DNA from: Hanleya hanleyi
Lineage: Eukaryota > Mollusca > Polyplacophora > Lepidopleurida > Hanleyidae
NCBI GenBank assembly: GCA_036873755.1
Contig: JAVTVY010039337.1
Coordinates: forward strand, 62,001-126,000
Length of the DNA: 64,000 nt
Direction: 5' to 3'
Below are positions 55,153 to 64,000 of this stretch, in pieces (within the stretch, counting starts at the first letter, position 1; each line of letters starts with the position of its first letter). The notes beneath the pieces are model-generated. The model worked only from the letters and a program-made list of their open reading frames with translations, was not told the DNA's origin and made no database searches. The position numbers were made by a program, and so were the translations under genes.

Positions 55153-55953
55153 ATCTGTACAGTAACATACCACGGGGACCTGCATATGGCGTATACATAT
55201 TTCGCCTAGTAGCATTTTCTGGATCCTGCGTTAAATGTGACGATTTTAATCAACGTCACAGAACATTATTGCAGAAACTTGTAAAACAGGGCGATATCAT
55301 CAAGCGCCTCCCCGCGAAGTTTCTCAAATTTAATAATAATAATAATAATAATCTTTCTTTACCCTCGGTAGCCAGTTTGGCTATAACCCAATCTTCCACT
55401 GGACCGAGCACATTCATATACAGAAACATATCTCACAATCATACATCTGGTTTTGCGGTGTGAGAGGAGAGCCGGAGTACCCAGAGGGAAACCCACGAGC
55501 ACGACGATACATATCGCATGCTGATAGACACAAGTTACGAAACGTAACGCCATAGATCTTGCACGCGACGTTCGTATTTTGCTAATCCCGCTTAACCCGG
55601 GGCTAGGGGCCGTATGAACCCATGTACTTGAAGATCCTCATGGTGCTCATATGAACATTCTCAATAAAAGCGTGACTGAGATACATCATTCTCTAGATAA
55701 CGACTTTACAACGATTATTATGGATTAAGAATACTGATCAGCGATACGAATTTTATATTTTTGGAACATCATGATGTCTTTTCGGCATCATTGAAAACTG
55801 TTGACCGCTTCTCTCTTGCAGGAAACTAGCCTATGTTTATGTATACTATGATTGTCTTTTTGAATTTGGTGCTAATACTGTTCTATGGATATGAACGCGG
55901 ATATTCTTTAACGGACGACGGCTGAATTATGAATGACGGACTAGACGCTTGTA
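55153..55953 (+). mobile_element. Family X copy with 172-bp insertion and internal inversion
   Basis: Coding part NIPRGPAYGVYIFRLVAFSG … QRHRTLLQKLVKQG, interrupted at 55332-55503 by (AAT)n plus a repeat with GCCGGAGTACCCAGAGGGAA, then the end of the coding region, with 55525-55584 inverted relative to other copies. The conserved tail follows to ACTAGACGCTTGTA at 55953. Confidence 0.8.
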
Positions 55954-56200
55954 TCATACTCTAGATAACGACTTTACAACGTAGATTATATGGATTAAGA
56001 ATACTGATCAGCGATACGAATTTGATATTTTTGGAACATCACGATGTCTTGCTGGCGTCATTGAAAACTGTTGACCGATTCTCTCTTTCAGGAAATTAGC
56101 CGAGTTTTATGTATACTATGATTTATCCTTTTAATTTGGTGCTTATGTTATTATATAAATTAGGTCTTTGGATTATGGACGCGGAAATTCTTTAATGAAT
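55954..56200 (+). mobile_element. Family X tail, second adjacent copy without tip
   Basis: TCTAGATAACGACTTTACAA … ATTGAAAACTGTTGACCG … TCTTTAATGAA, directly after the first copy, then ends without the 3' tip. Confidence 0.75.
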
Positions 56201-56535
56201 TTAGAGAGAGAGTTGCATCCCTTCTGGTGGTAAGGTGAAATTTCAAACATGCTGCTCGTTAACTTGTGACATAGAATCTAGAAAATAAGTGGATTTTCTT
56301 ACTAGATGATCTCGAGAATCTTCTGGAACTTCTGCGAATGTGTGATGAAGGTATTTTAATCCACCAGTTATGTAAATTTCAAAGGATTTTTGAGATTGCT
56401 GTGTTTGTTTATGCCGAGTCGGGCAGTGTTCTGCTGTAAAGCAGTCCGTCATGTTGCCTTGTAGCGTCCCGTGTTTCATGTACGTGTACAAGAATCGAAG
56501 TGATTTTTCGAGTCTCTCGACGGTCCGATTGTTAG

Positions 56536-57174
56536 ATGGCAGATGCCGGCAATGTGTGTGAAACTTCAATGATAGTTGGTGATGAAATAAATGATGCAGG
56601 AAATGAAATTGAAAACGATCAAGAAAATTTTGATCCATCCCAGCCGATAACATGTGAATTGCTATGTTTCTTTGTTGACAAACTTGATGTTATGCCGGTG
56701 GACTCGTTAGTCAAATTGTGTGATGATGTGCATTCCGAAATAGAGGCACAAGATGCTAAAAATATGCTTTCAAATACATGTTGGCCCAGGATTGTTGGGA
56801 AGTACAGAAAACGCACTGATCGAAATAGAAAAATTAACGCTTTACAAGACATAGCAAAGTTGTTACAGGAGCTTGACCCTGCGGATATACCCTGTTTTTG
56901 TGGCAAAAAAATTCCCCCTGTTTCAGCCAGCCATATTGACGTCACATCATTGATCCGTGAACTGAATGGCCTTAAACTGCAGATGGTCGACGTAAATGAT
57001 AAAATTGATATCTTGAATGATGAAGCCCACTCCTCAGTGGAGAAAAAACTGGACAAACTAGGCAATAAAATTCAACTCAACAAAGTCCTACAAATGGAAA
57101 TCAACGACCCAAGATTCGAGGAGAGTCCTCAAGTAGGTCCTCAAAAGTGGATAAACCTGACATGGCTGCAGTAG
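56536..57174 (+). CDS. ORF1-like protein, probably from a retroelement
   Basis: ATG-started 212-codon frame: acidic N-terminus, then PVDSLVKLCDDVHSEIEAQD AKNML, KYRKRTDRNRKINALQDIAK, IDVTSLIRELNGLKLQM and a coiled-coil-like segment. This layout (a short helical domain, a basic KR patch, a coiled coil) is one I recall from ORF1-type proteins of invertebrate retroelements. The assignment is inference. Near 57135-57150 another frame (KPDMAAVVPGNESTCIPNQA) continues more naturally, so the C-terminus is probably frameshifted. It is not followed by an intact RT, so it may be a fragment. Confidence 0.45.
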   Translation: MADAGNVCETSMIVGDEINDAGNEIENDQENFDPSQPITCELLCFFVDKLDVMPVDSLVKLCDDVHSEIEAQDAKNMLSNTCWPRIVGKYRKRTDRNRKINALQDIAKLLQELDPADIPCFCGKKIPPVSASHIDVTSLIRELNGLKLQMVDVNDKIDILNDEAHSSVEKKLDKLGNKIQLNKVLQMEINDPRFEESPQVGPQKWINLTWLQ

Positions 57175-57394
57175 TTCCTGGAAACGAAAGTACATGTATT
57201 CCCAACCAGGCATCTGTAGCGAGTGCTAAGGGCAATATGAGTGACAGCCAGGACAGGCTAGACGCTTGTATTCCTCTGGTTGCATGCTTCTTTTTCTGTA
57301 CAGCTAGGCTTACACCTACATGCCGTCGTGAAGTCAATGCCTACTTCTCCCAATCCAACACAACGAGGATGTTGAAGCAGGGGCTTTTCTTGGG

Positions 57395-57772
57395 AATTCC
57401 GCATAACCCGGAGCTGAGGGCCATAAGAATTCCTGTTCTTCAAGATCCTCGTAATGTATGAACAGTCACAATCAAATCGTGACTGAGATACATCCTTCTC
57501 TAGATAAGGACTTTACATCGGAAATCATATGGATTAAGAATACTGATCGAGATATGGATTTGATATTTTGGAACAACATGTCTTGCCGGCATCATTGAAC
57601 ACTGTTGCCTGATTTTATCTTCCAGGAAGCTAGACTATGTTTATGTGTATCATGATAGTTTTCTTGTGAATGTGGTGCTAATTCTGTTAGTTTGAATTAG
57701 GTCTTTGGATTATGGACGAATATTCTTTTAATAGACGACGGTTGAATATTGAATGATGAACTAGACGCTATT
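57395..57772 (+). mobile_element. Family X tail
   Basis: CCGCATAACCCGGAGCTGAG GGCC … ATGAACAGTCACAATCAAAT … ATGATGAACTAGACGCTATT. A short AGACGCTTGTA also occurs at 57251-57262 and may be another tip. Confidence 0.7.
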
Positions 57773-58084
57773 GGTTTGATCATCGAGTGTGCTTGCTTGC
57801 ATCAAGTGGGGATGTACATCAAACGAAACACTGAGTCTTTGGATATACATAATTCACATCCAGTGGATATGGACTGCCCCAGCTCCCGAAAAGTTTCCAC
57901 GAGCATTACAAATTAGTCGGACATTACATTTTAGTACTTCTGAGTATTCTTGTGTTTACTATGTTTACCTCATGTTGCGGCCGTTATACCATCAGACGCC
58001 CTCGATGCTCATTCATTAACATCAGATGAGTTACTTATTTGAGCTGATCTGCCATCGCATCTCTCGGGCTAGTGTATCTAATTT

Positions 58085-58200
58085 TGCGTAAGCCAGTTCT
58101 AGTGGCCGTATGGTTAATTCATAGTATCCACATGAACTACTGCAATAAATAGATGTCAAGGCTATGATATAGAATCCTCCATATTCTCTAGTCTGGATTT
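58085..58200 (+). repeat. Distant relative of the X/Z tail
   Basis: TTCTAGTGGCCGTATGG, CCACATGAACTACTGCAATAA and CCATATTCTCTAG line up in order with landmarks of the X tail, but identity is low. Confidence 0.3.
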
Positions 58201-58625
58201 GAGGTGCCGAGGATGGATTTCATGTTGATTGATATGGTTTAGTCACCAGACATTGTCAATTTTTCCCACCTCTTACATGTCTCAGCAATCCAACACGGCA
58301 TTCGACAGTAGTTTGTCAAGGTGAAATTGAATATCACCAACTAAAGGAAAGCTAGATGTGGAGTACCTATGCGCAAAAGTAGGTTGGATAGAATCCACCA
58401 GTGCATAGCGTTACTACATAACTAGGTGGACTAATTGTGAACAGTTCTGTTGCGGAGCGCAGCCCCATGAAAAGCTGACAATAACTCCCTATCAAGACAC
58501 TCTCACTGTTATTGAACTCAGTATTAGACAGATCGGTTCGTTTGTGAAACAGTTTGTTGACAACATAACAAAGTACAAAATTTAGATGTCGGAGATTGTA
58601 TTACTGATGACCAAGAAAATGAAGC

Positions 58626-58990
58626 ATTACAAGCGTCTGACCATTCATTATTCAGCCTTCGTCTATATCTCCTTCATCAACAGCACCAAGCGCTTCAGTA
58701 TCAGACAGGGTCTCATACACAGACAAATCTTCATTTTCTTCATCATCCCACTCAGAGCCAGTGTCAGCTTCAGTGACCGACGCCGGCTCTTGGCAAACAG
58801 TTTCAGACACCGCCTCGGGCTCTGCCATCGCCTCGGGCTAACGGTGGACAGCTTCGGTGACCATCCCCGGCTGTTCGCAAATTGCATCGATGACTGTTCC
58901 CGAATCTCACCTGAGTGGTTCTTTATCTGGTTCACTCGCAACATCACTCGCTATCATTCTGTCTCTCGTAGCAGTAATGCTGGCGAGTAA
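58626..58990 (-). pseudogene. Acidic coding fragment joined to an X 3' tip
   Basis: On the minus strand a Glu/Asp-rich frame (EPASVTEADTGSEWDDEENE and DTEALGAVDEGDIDEG) with two upstream in-frame stops ends at TGA inside the X tip (GGCTGAATAATGAATGGTCA…CTTGTAA, 58626-58665). I do not recognise the protein. It may be a chimeric retrocopy made with the X tail. Confidence 0.4.
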
Positions 58991-59086
58991 CAGGTTTCCT
59001 CAACCACAGAGGGAAGACTCGATCATTGCAAATCTTCAAATATTCCCTAGTTTTTCTTCATCGTCAAAATAGGGACTAAAAAATAG

Positions 59087-59176
59087 GAACCACTAAGTAG
59101 GGGGCGAGAGAGAAAATTTAGGGATAACGCCGCGTTCAGCAATATTTCAGCCTTGTAGCGAGAACCACTAAGTAGG
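59087..59176 (-). mobile_element. 60-bp Y-tail insertion flanked by a 15-bp duplication
   Basis: GAACCACTAAGTAGG occurs at 59087-59101 and 59162-59176. Between them, 59102-59161 is the reverse complement of the Y tail (TCGCTACAAGGCTGAAATAT…GCGGCGTTA … TTTTCTCTCTCGCCCC). Confidence 0.85.
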
Positions 59177-59241
59177 TGAATTGGGGCAAAGCTTCGCACT
59201 TTGATAAACCTTAGTAGTCGAGCCCCTGTTCAAAAACCTAT

Positions 59242-61253
59242 TCAGCATTGGATATCTCACTTTGCGAACTTCCTATTCTTGAAGAATTTTCTTGGTCTGT
59301 TCATCATGACCTTTGTGGAAGTGATCACTTTCCCACTGTCCTAAAAGCTGTTCATTCAGCTGATGACCCTCGTTTCACAAGGTATAATTTCAAGAAAGCC
59401 AACTGGCCCCAGTTTGAAAAGCTTTGTTCAGAAAAACTACAAGCAGTCTCTTTCGCTGATGTTCCAGATCCTATACAGTTATTCTCAGATATGCTGATAG
59501 AAATTGCCAACCAAACCATTCCCACATCTTTAGGAGTTGCACATATAAAGAAACCTTGGATTAATGATGACTGCAATGAAGCAAGAAAATGTAGGAAGAA
59601 AGCTGAACGATATTTCCGCCGACATCCTAATCCTGTAAATTTGAAAGATCTCAGAGTTATAAGAGCTAAAGCTCGTAGAACGATGAAACAGAATAAACGT
59701 GATTCTTGGAAAAATTATGTTTCTAAGATCAATACGCATACTCCTGTAACAAAAGTTTGGAATATGATCCAAAGAATAAAAGGTGATTACTGACAGAGTA
59801 GAAATTGCAAATAAATTAGGCGAAACGATTGCCAAAAACTCTTCGTCAGAAAATTATGTGCCTAATTTCAAAGTTCCCAAAAAAGAGAAGAGTAAAATGA
59901 AATTAAATTCCCCTCCGGTAACCATGAAGGCTATAGCGCTATGTTTACAATTGAAAAACTTCATGCTTCTCTCACAAAAACTAACGATTCTGCCGCAGGC
60001 CCTGATAATATTCATTGCCAGCTTTTGAAATATCTACCGGAATCTTCTCTAGAAATCCTATTACGCATATTCAATAGACTTTGGACAAGAGAAAACTTTC
60101 CACCGTCATGCCATAATGCCATAGTTATACCAGTACCAAAGCCTGGCCGTGACCATGCAGACCGTGGTAATTACTGACTAATTTCACTGACCAACTGTGT
60201 CTGCAAAACAATTGAACGCATGATAAATGATCGCCTTGTTTGGTACCTGGAAAATGAAAGGAAACTTACTGATATTCAAGCTGGCTTCCGTAAAAATAGT
60301 ACCATTGATCATTTAGTCAGATTAGATTCGTATGTCAAATATGCTTTCGCCAAGAATGAACATGTGGTTTCTATCTTTTTTGATTTAGAAAAAGCCTATG
60401 ATACTACATGGAAGTACGGGATTTTGAAAGATCTTTAAAATATGGGATTAAAAAGCCGTTTACCCGTTTTTATTTCCAACTTTTTGAATGATAGACAATT
60501 CCAATTTCGTTTGGGTGCAACTATGTCTGATTTTGATCAAGACCAGGGTGTCCCAAAGGGCAGTATTTTGTCTACTACTCTGTTTAGTATCAAGATCAAG
60601 AGTTTGCCTGCAGTTCTGAATAAATCAATCGATGGTTCACTTTTTGTAGACGATTTCAACATATCGTGTAGTGGGAAAAGTATACACAATATTGAGAGAA
60701 CATTACAACTTTGTCTAAATAGAATTCAGAAATGGTGTCTAGAAAATGGCTTCAAATTCTCCAGTGCTAAGACAAATTGTGTACACTTTTGCAGAAACTA
60801 TTTCCAGCACAAAGATCCAGTACTTACATTAGATGGAACTGAAATCAAAGTGGTAAAAGAGGGCAAATTACTAGGCATATTGTATGACCAACGACTATCA
60901 TTCAAATCGCATATAAACTGCTTGAAAGTCAAATGCGCGAAAGCTCTAGATTTGCTGAAGGTAGTTGCCAGCTATAAGTGGGGAGGAGATCAGCAAACTC
61001 TTCTCCATGTATATCGATCACTTGCTCGGTCCAAACTCGATTATGGTTCTATTGTTTACAATGGTGCAAGCAAGTCAAACTTAGCAAAGCTAGATCCTAT
61101 TCTCCATCAAGGACTAAGACTTTGCGTCGGTGCGTTCAGAACATCACATAGAGAAAGCTTGTATATCGAAGCAGATGAATTTCCTTCAGAACTTCGTAGA
61201 ATTAAACTATCGCTGCAATATATCACACAATTGCGATCGAACCGCTCAAATCC
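59242..61253 (+). pseudogene. Y endonuclease end and reverse transcriptase
   Basis: GSDHFPTVL is the last endonuclease motif. Then KKPWINDDCNEARKCRKKAE (linker), AAGPDNIHCQLLKYLP, AIVIPVPKPGRD, SIFFDLEKAYDTTWK (catalytic Asp), GVPKGSILSTTLF, SLFVDDFNISC (FVDD in place of YADD), GFKFSSAKTN and KLLGILYDQRLSF. Damage: TGA at 59791-59793 with a frameshift to the next block and back near 59940, TGA after NY near 60175, TAA after ILKDL near 60436. The rest is open to the Z insertion. Confidence 0.85.
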
Positions 61254-61462
61254 TGCCGGTGCTAGGGGCCGTGTGGTCATATCATCCAAGCTGCCACATG
61301 AACAGGTACAATAAAAGCGTACCTGAGATACAACACATATCACGAATCGTTAGATTCTTGGTATGTGCTTTAGATAGGTTAACCAGAAGATTATTCTGTG
61401 AAGTCATGTGACGCAGTCAGTATGTCGGCACCTCTTCCCACTTCCCTTATATGTGTTGTAAT
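61254..61462 (+). mobile_element. Z element nested in Y
   Basis: 209 bp, nearly identical to 38166-38376. Y sequence resumes at CAACCCTCAGTACGCAGATT, as in the uninterrupted 10.45-kb copy (AGTACGCAGATTTCTAT). Confidence 0.85.
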
Positions 61463-61982
61463 TCAACCCTCAGTACGCAGATTTCTATCTAAAGAAACCC
61501 TCGATTATTCCACCTCTTGGAATCCGTATGAAACCACACATTGTAGCAGCTGATAGTACAGTTAGTCACATTTTACCTACTGAGCTCGATCTTGCCAACT
61601 CCACCATGGCATTTCTGCCAAACCAGAAGTAGATATTCCACTGGCGAAATATAAAAAGACAGACACGAGCCAGCTCATGTTTACACAATAATTTGGTCTA
61701 ATGAGAGAGAAATACAGATCACATCAGGCTATTTATACAGATGGTTCTAAAGATGGTGAGAGAGTAGCGTGTGCTACTGTCTTTAGTTCCAAAACTAAAA
61801 CCTATCGTCTACCAGGTCAAAGTTCCATATTCACTGCAGAGGCAAAAGCTCTATTATCAGCTTTAGAAGGTATTGGGTCCACTAGAAGGAAAAAAATATT
61901 CTCAGATTCACTATCATGCCTTCAAGCGATTAAAAGTGGAAATTCAACTCATCCCACCATCTTGAAAATTCTACATTATATG
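61463..61982 (+). pseudogene. Y pre-RNase H region and first half of RNase H
   Basis: IYTDGSKDG (first Asp), SIFTAEAKALLSALEG (Glu) and KIFSDSLSCLQAIK (second Asp) are intact RNase H landmarks. The reading is cut by the X insertion after ILHYM. Confidence 0.8.
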
Positions 61983-62638
61983 TCCTTTCTGGACAGTAAT
62001 ATTCCAGCGGGACATGCATATGGCGTATACATATCACGCCTAGTAGCATTTGCTAGATCCAGTGTTAAATGTGACGATTTTAATCAACGTCACAAAACAT
62101 TGTTGCAGAAACTCATAAAACAGGGCTACACCACCAAGCGCCACCACTCAAAGTTTCTCAAATTTGGCGATACATATCGCATGCTGATAGCAAAATACGA
62201 GCGTAGCGTGCAAGATCTATGGCGTTACGTTTCGTAACTTGTGTCTAATCCCGCTTAACCCGAGGCTAGGGGCCGTATGAACCCATGCACTTCAAGATCC
62301 TCATGATACTCATACGAACAGTCACAATCAAAGTGTGACTGATATACATCATTCTTTAGATGACGACTTTACAACGAATATTATGGATTAAGAATACTGA
62401 TCAGCGATACGGATTTGATATTTTTGGAACATCATGATGTCTTGCCGGCATCATTGAAAACTGTTGACCGCTTCTTTCTTGCAGGAAACAAGCCTATGTT
62501 TATGTATACTATGATTGTCTTTTTGAATTTGGTGCTAATACTGTTATATGGAATATGAAATAGGTCTTTGGATTATGGACGCAGATATTTTTTAATGGAC
62601 GACGGCTGAATTATGAATGACGGACCAGACGCTTGTAA
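61983..62638 (+). mobile_element. Family X copy nested in Y RNase H
   Basis: Starts in X coding sequence at FLDSNIPAGHAYGVYIS, runs through RMLIAKYERSVQDLWRYVS and its stop, and carries the whole tail to CCAGACGCTTGTAA. This is the best reference for the X 3' end. Confidence 0.9.
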
Positions 62639-63163
62639 TTAGATTTCAACAGATAGATATTTTGTTTTGTTGGGTACCTAGTCATGTTGACATCAAAGGC
62701 AATACTGAAGCTGATAAAATGGCTAAAGTAGCTCTGGATAAAGAGGTTGATGCTGTTGGAATCCCATACAGCGATTTCAGACCATCTATCTGCGCTTATG
62801 TAAGAAAGCTGTTTCAATCTTTATGGGATACTATGGATAATAACAAACTTCACGAGTTCAAAAAAACTGTTGGTTATACTCATCTGAACAGTCAGAAACG
62901 TTTCGATCAAGCCATGATTAGACGATGTAGGATCAGCCATACACGTTTAACTCACGAATATTTACTAAAACAGGAGCCGGTCCCAAGGTGTATCCATGCC
63001 ATGAAGATCTCACGGTGAAACATATTCTCATAGACTACATAGATTTTAAGATTGTAAGAGATACTTTTGAACGAGCAGCTACGCTGGAAGATCTTTTTAG
63101 CCGAGTAAAAGAAAATTGTATTTTAGATTATTTGAGAGAGATTGGTTTGTTGTACAAATTTTA
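62639..63163 (+). pseudogene. Y second half of RNase H and zinc-binding C-terminus
   Basis: FCWVPSHVDIKGNTEADKMA contains the His and last Asp of RNase H. Then GIPYSDFRPSICAYVRKLFQ, RRCRISHTRLTHEYLLKQEP VPRC and the C-terminus CILDYLREIGLLYKF. One base is missing in the CIPC motif near 62995, which shifts the frame. Confidence 0.8.
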
Positions 63164-63282
63164 ATATTTGTACCAGTTTTTACGCAATAGCTCACTGAGT
63201 CGTTGAATTGAATCCTTAGAATTTTGTTTGATCGTCGCTGTATACAATGTATAAGTGAGGAGGAGATGAGAAAACACTTCGA

Positions 63283-64000
63283 TCAATTGTTCGGTCTAAC
63301 GATGTCCAATTTGGCCCTGTTTGATCCAATCCTACATCGGGGATTAAGGCTTTGTCTCGGAACGTTCAGAACATCACCGCAAGAAAGTTTATGTGTTGAA
63401 GCAGATGAACTTTGAAACTCCGAAGAGTAAAGCTGTTACTGCGATATGTAGCGAAATAATGGTCAAACTGTTTAAATACCACATATAACTGTGTTGTTGA
63501 ACCTCAGCATGCAGATATATACTCAAAGAAACCTACTGTTATGCCACCCTTTGAAATTGGTATTAAATCACACATTGTAGCAGCTGGTATTGATCTTGAT
63601 CAGATTTTACCTAACAAACTTTTGCCATTTACGCCTTGGCAGTTAGCCAAACCACAAGTAGATATTACACTAACAAAATTGTAATAAGGCTGACACAAAC
63701 CAACTAGTGTGCGGTATCAGCAAGAATTCGGTTCAATGAGTTAAAAGTATGAGTCACATCAAGCTATATATACTGATGGTTCCAAAGATGGTAACAGAGT
63801 GACGTGTTCCACCAATTGTGGTTCCAAAACCAAAATCTATCGATTGCCAGACAAAGTTCTATTTTTACTGCTGAAGCCAAAGCTCTTTTAACGGCCTAAA
63901 AGATATTGGGCCAAGCACAATTAAACAATATGTCATATTCTCAGACCGTCTGTCATGCTTCCAAGCGATCAAGAATAGATCTACTCGTCCCTCCCTCCTG
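63283..64000 (+). mobile_element. Second decayed Y copy, continues past window end
   Basis: MSNLALFDPILHRGLRLCLG and SPQESLCVEADEL match Y upstream of RNase H. Then VAAGIDLDQILPNKLLPF and a damaged RNase H start (YTDGSKDG near 63772, SDRLSC near 63940). Many frame breaks. Confidence 0.8.

Larger units (their letters stand above)
59242..63245 (+). mobile_element. Family Y LINE (RNase H-bearing), interrupted by Z and X
   Basis: Order: endonuclease C-terminus, linker, reverse transcriptase, Z insertion (61254-61462), pre-RNase H region, first half of RNase H, X insertion (61983-62638), second half of RNase H, zinc-binding C-terminus ending at TAA 63161-63163, and the 3' UTR start GATCGTCGCTGTATA. 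The EN-RT-RNase H order suggests an I/Nimb-like clade (tentative). The 5' end is truncated and the (CT)n tail is missing. Confidence 0.85.

Overview
Eukaryotic nuclear DNA, most likely from a mollusc. No bacterial-type operon, rRNA gene or intact tRNA gene was seen. The evidence for an animal genome is a 28-exon gene with standard GT-AG introns, a secreted or membrane protein with a zona pellucida (ZP) module, several degenerate non-LTR retrotransposons, long satellites, and a retrotransposon 3' tail (GATCGTCGC…GCGACGTTAAACC then CT repeats) of a kind I associate with mollusc genomes. The species cannot be named from the sequence.

Layout. 0-3.2 kb: a degenerate ~60-bp minisatellite, a dispersed-repeat fragment and a 157-bp satellite. 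4.2-7.8 kb (minus strand): one nearly full-length LINE-type retrotransposon (endonuclease, reverse transcriptase, C-terminal zinc-binding region) with only two in-frame stops and one frameshift. 8-13.5 kb: truncated copies of a second, RNase H-bearing LINE family (called Y here), a perfect-looking hairpin, and otherwise unrecognised DNA. 13.54-50.05 kb (plus strand): the host gene. Its 28 exons keep phase at every junction and add up to 3354 coding nt. They encode, in order, a domain resembling bacterial polysaccharide-monooxygenase-like proteins, a long unassigned extracellular region, a complete 10-cysteine ZP module, an RRKR furin site, one membrane helix and a short basic tail. The 5' end was not found.

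The first intron (13 kb) contains the most striking element: 18,694-26,031, a 7.3-kb Polinton/Maverick-like mobile element with ~2.0-kb terminal inverted repeats, AGTAGT…ACTACT ends and a 6-bp AATCTT target duplication. It carries an A32/FtsK-HerA-type packaging ATPase preceded by a C2H2 zinc finger, a second zinc-finger protein whose C-terminal domain resembles that of the ATPase protein, and a small third protein, each behind its own TATA box. No polymerase, integrase or capsid gene is visible, so it is probably a non-autonomous satellite of a larger element.

Two exon edges of the host gene have been turned into tandem arrays that duplicate a 5' splice site: four 45-bp units at 27.7-27.9 kb, and about 28 units of 21 bp at 43.14-43.72 kb in which nearly every unit starts GT and ends AG. 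Both periods are multiples of three.

50-64 kb is a graveyard of retroelements. A reverse-transcriptase family (X) with a very conserved 3' tail occurs as many 5'-truncated copies, including 25-46 bp tip-only copies, one copy with an internal inversion and one that has seeded a 26-bp array. At 59.2-63.2 kb a Y copy is interrupted by a Z element and an X element, and a further Y copy runs off the window end.
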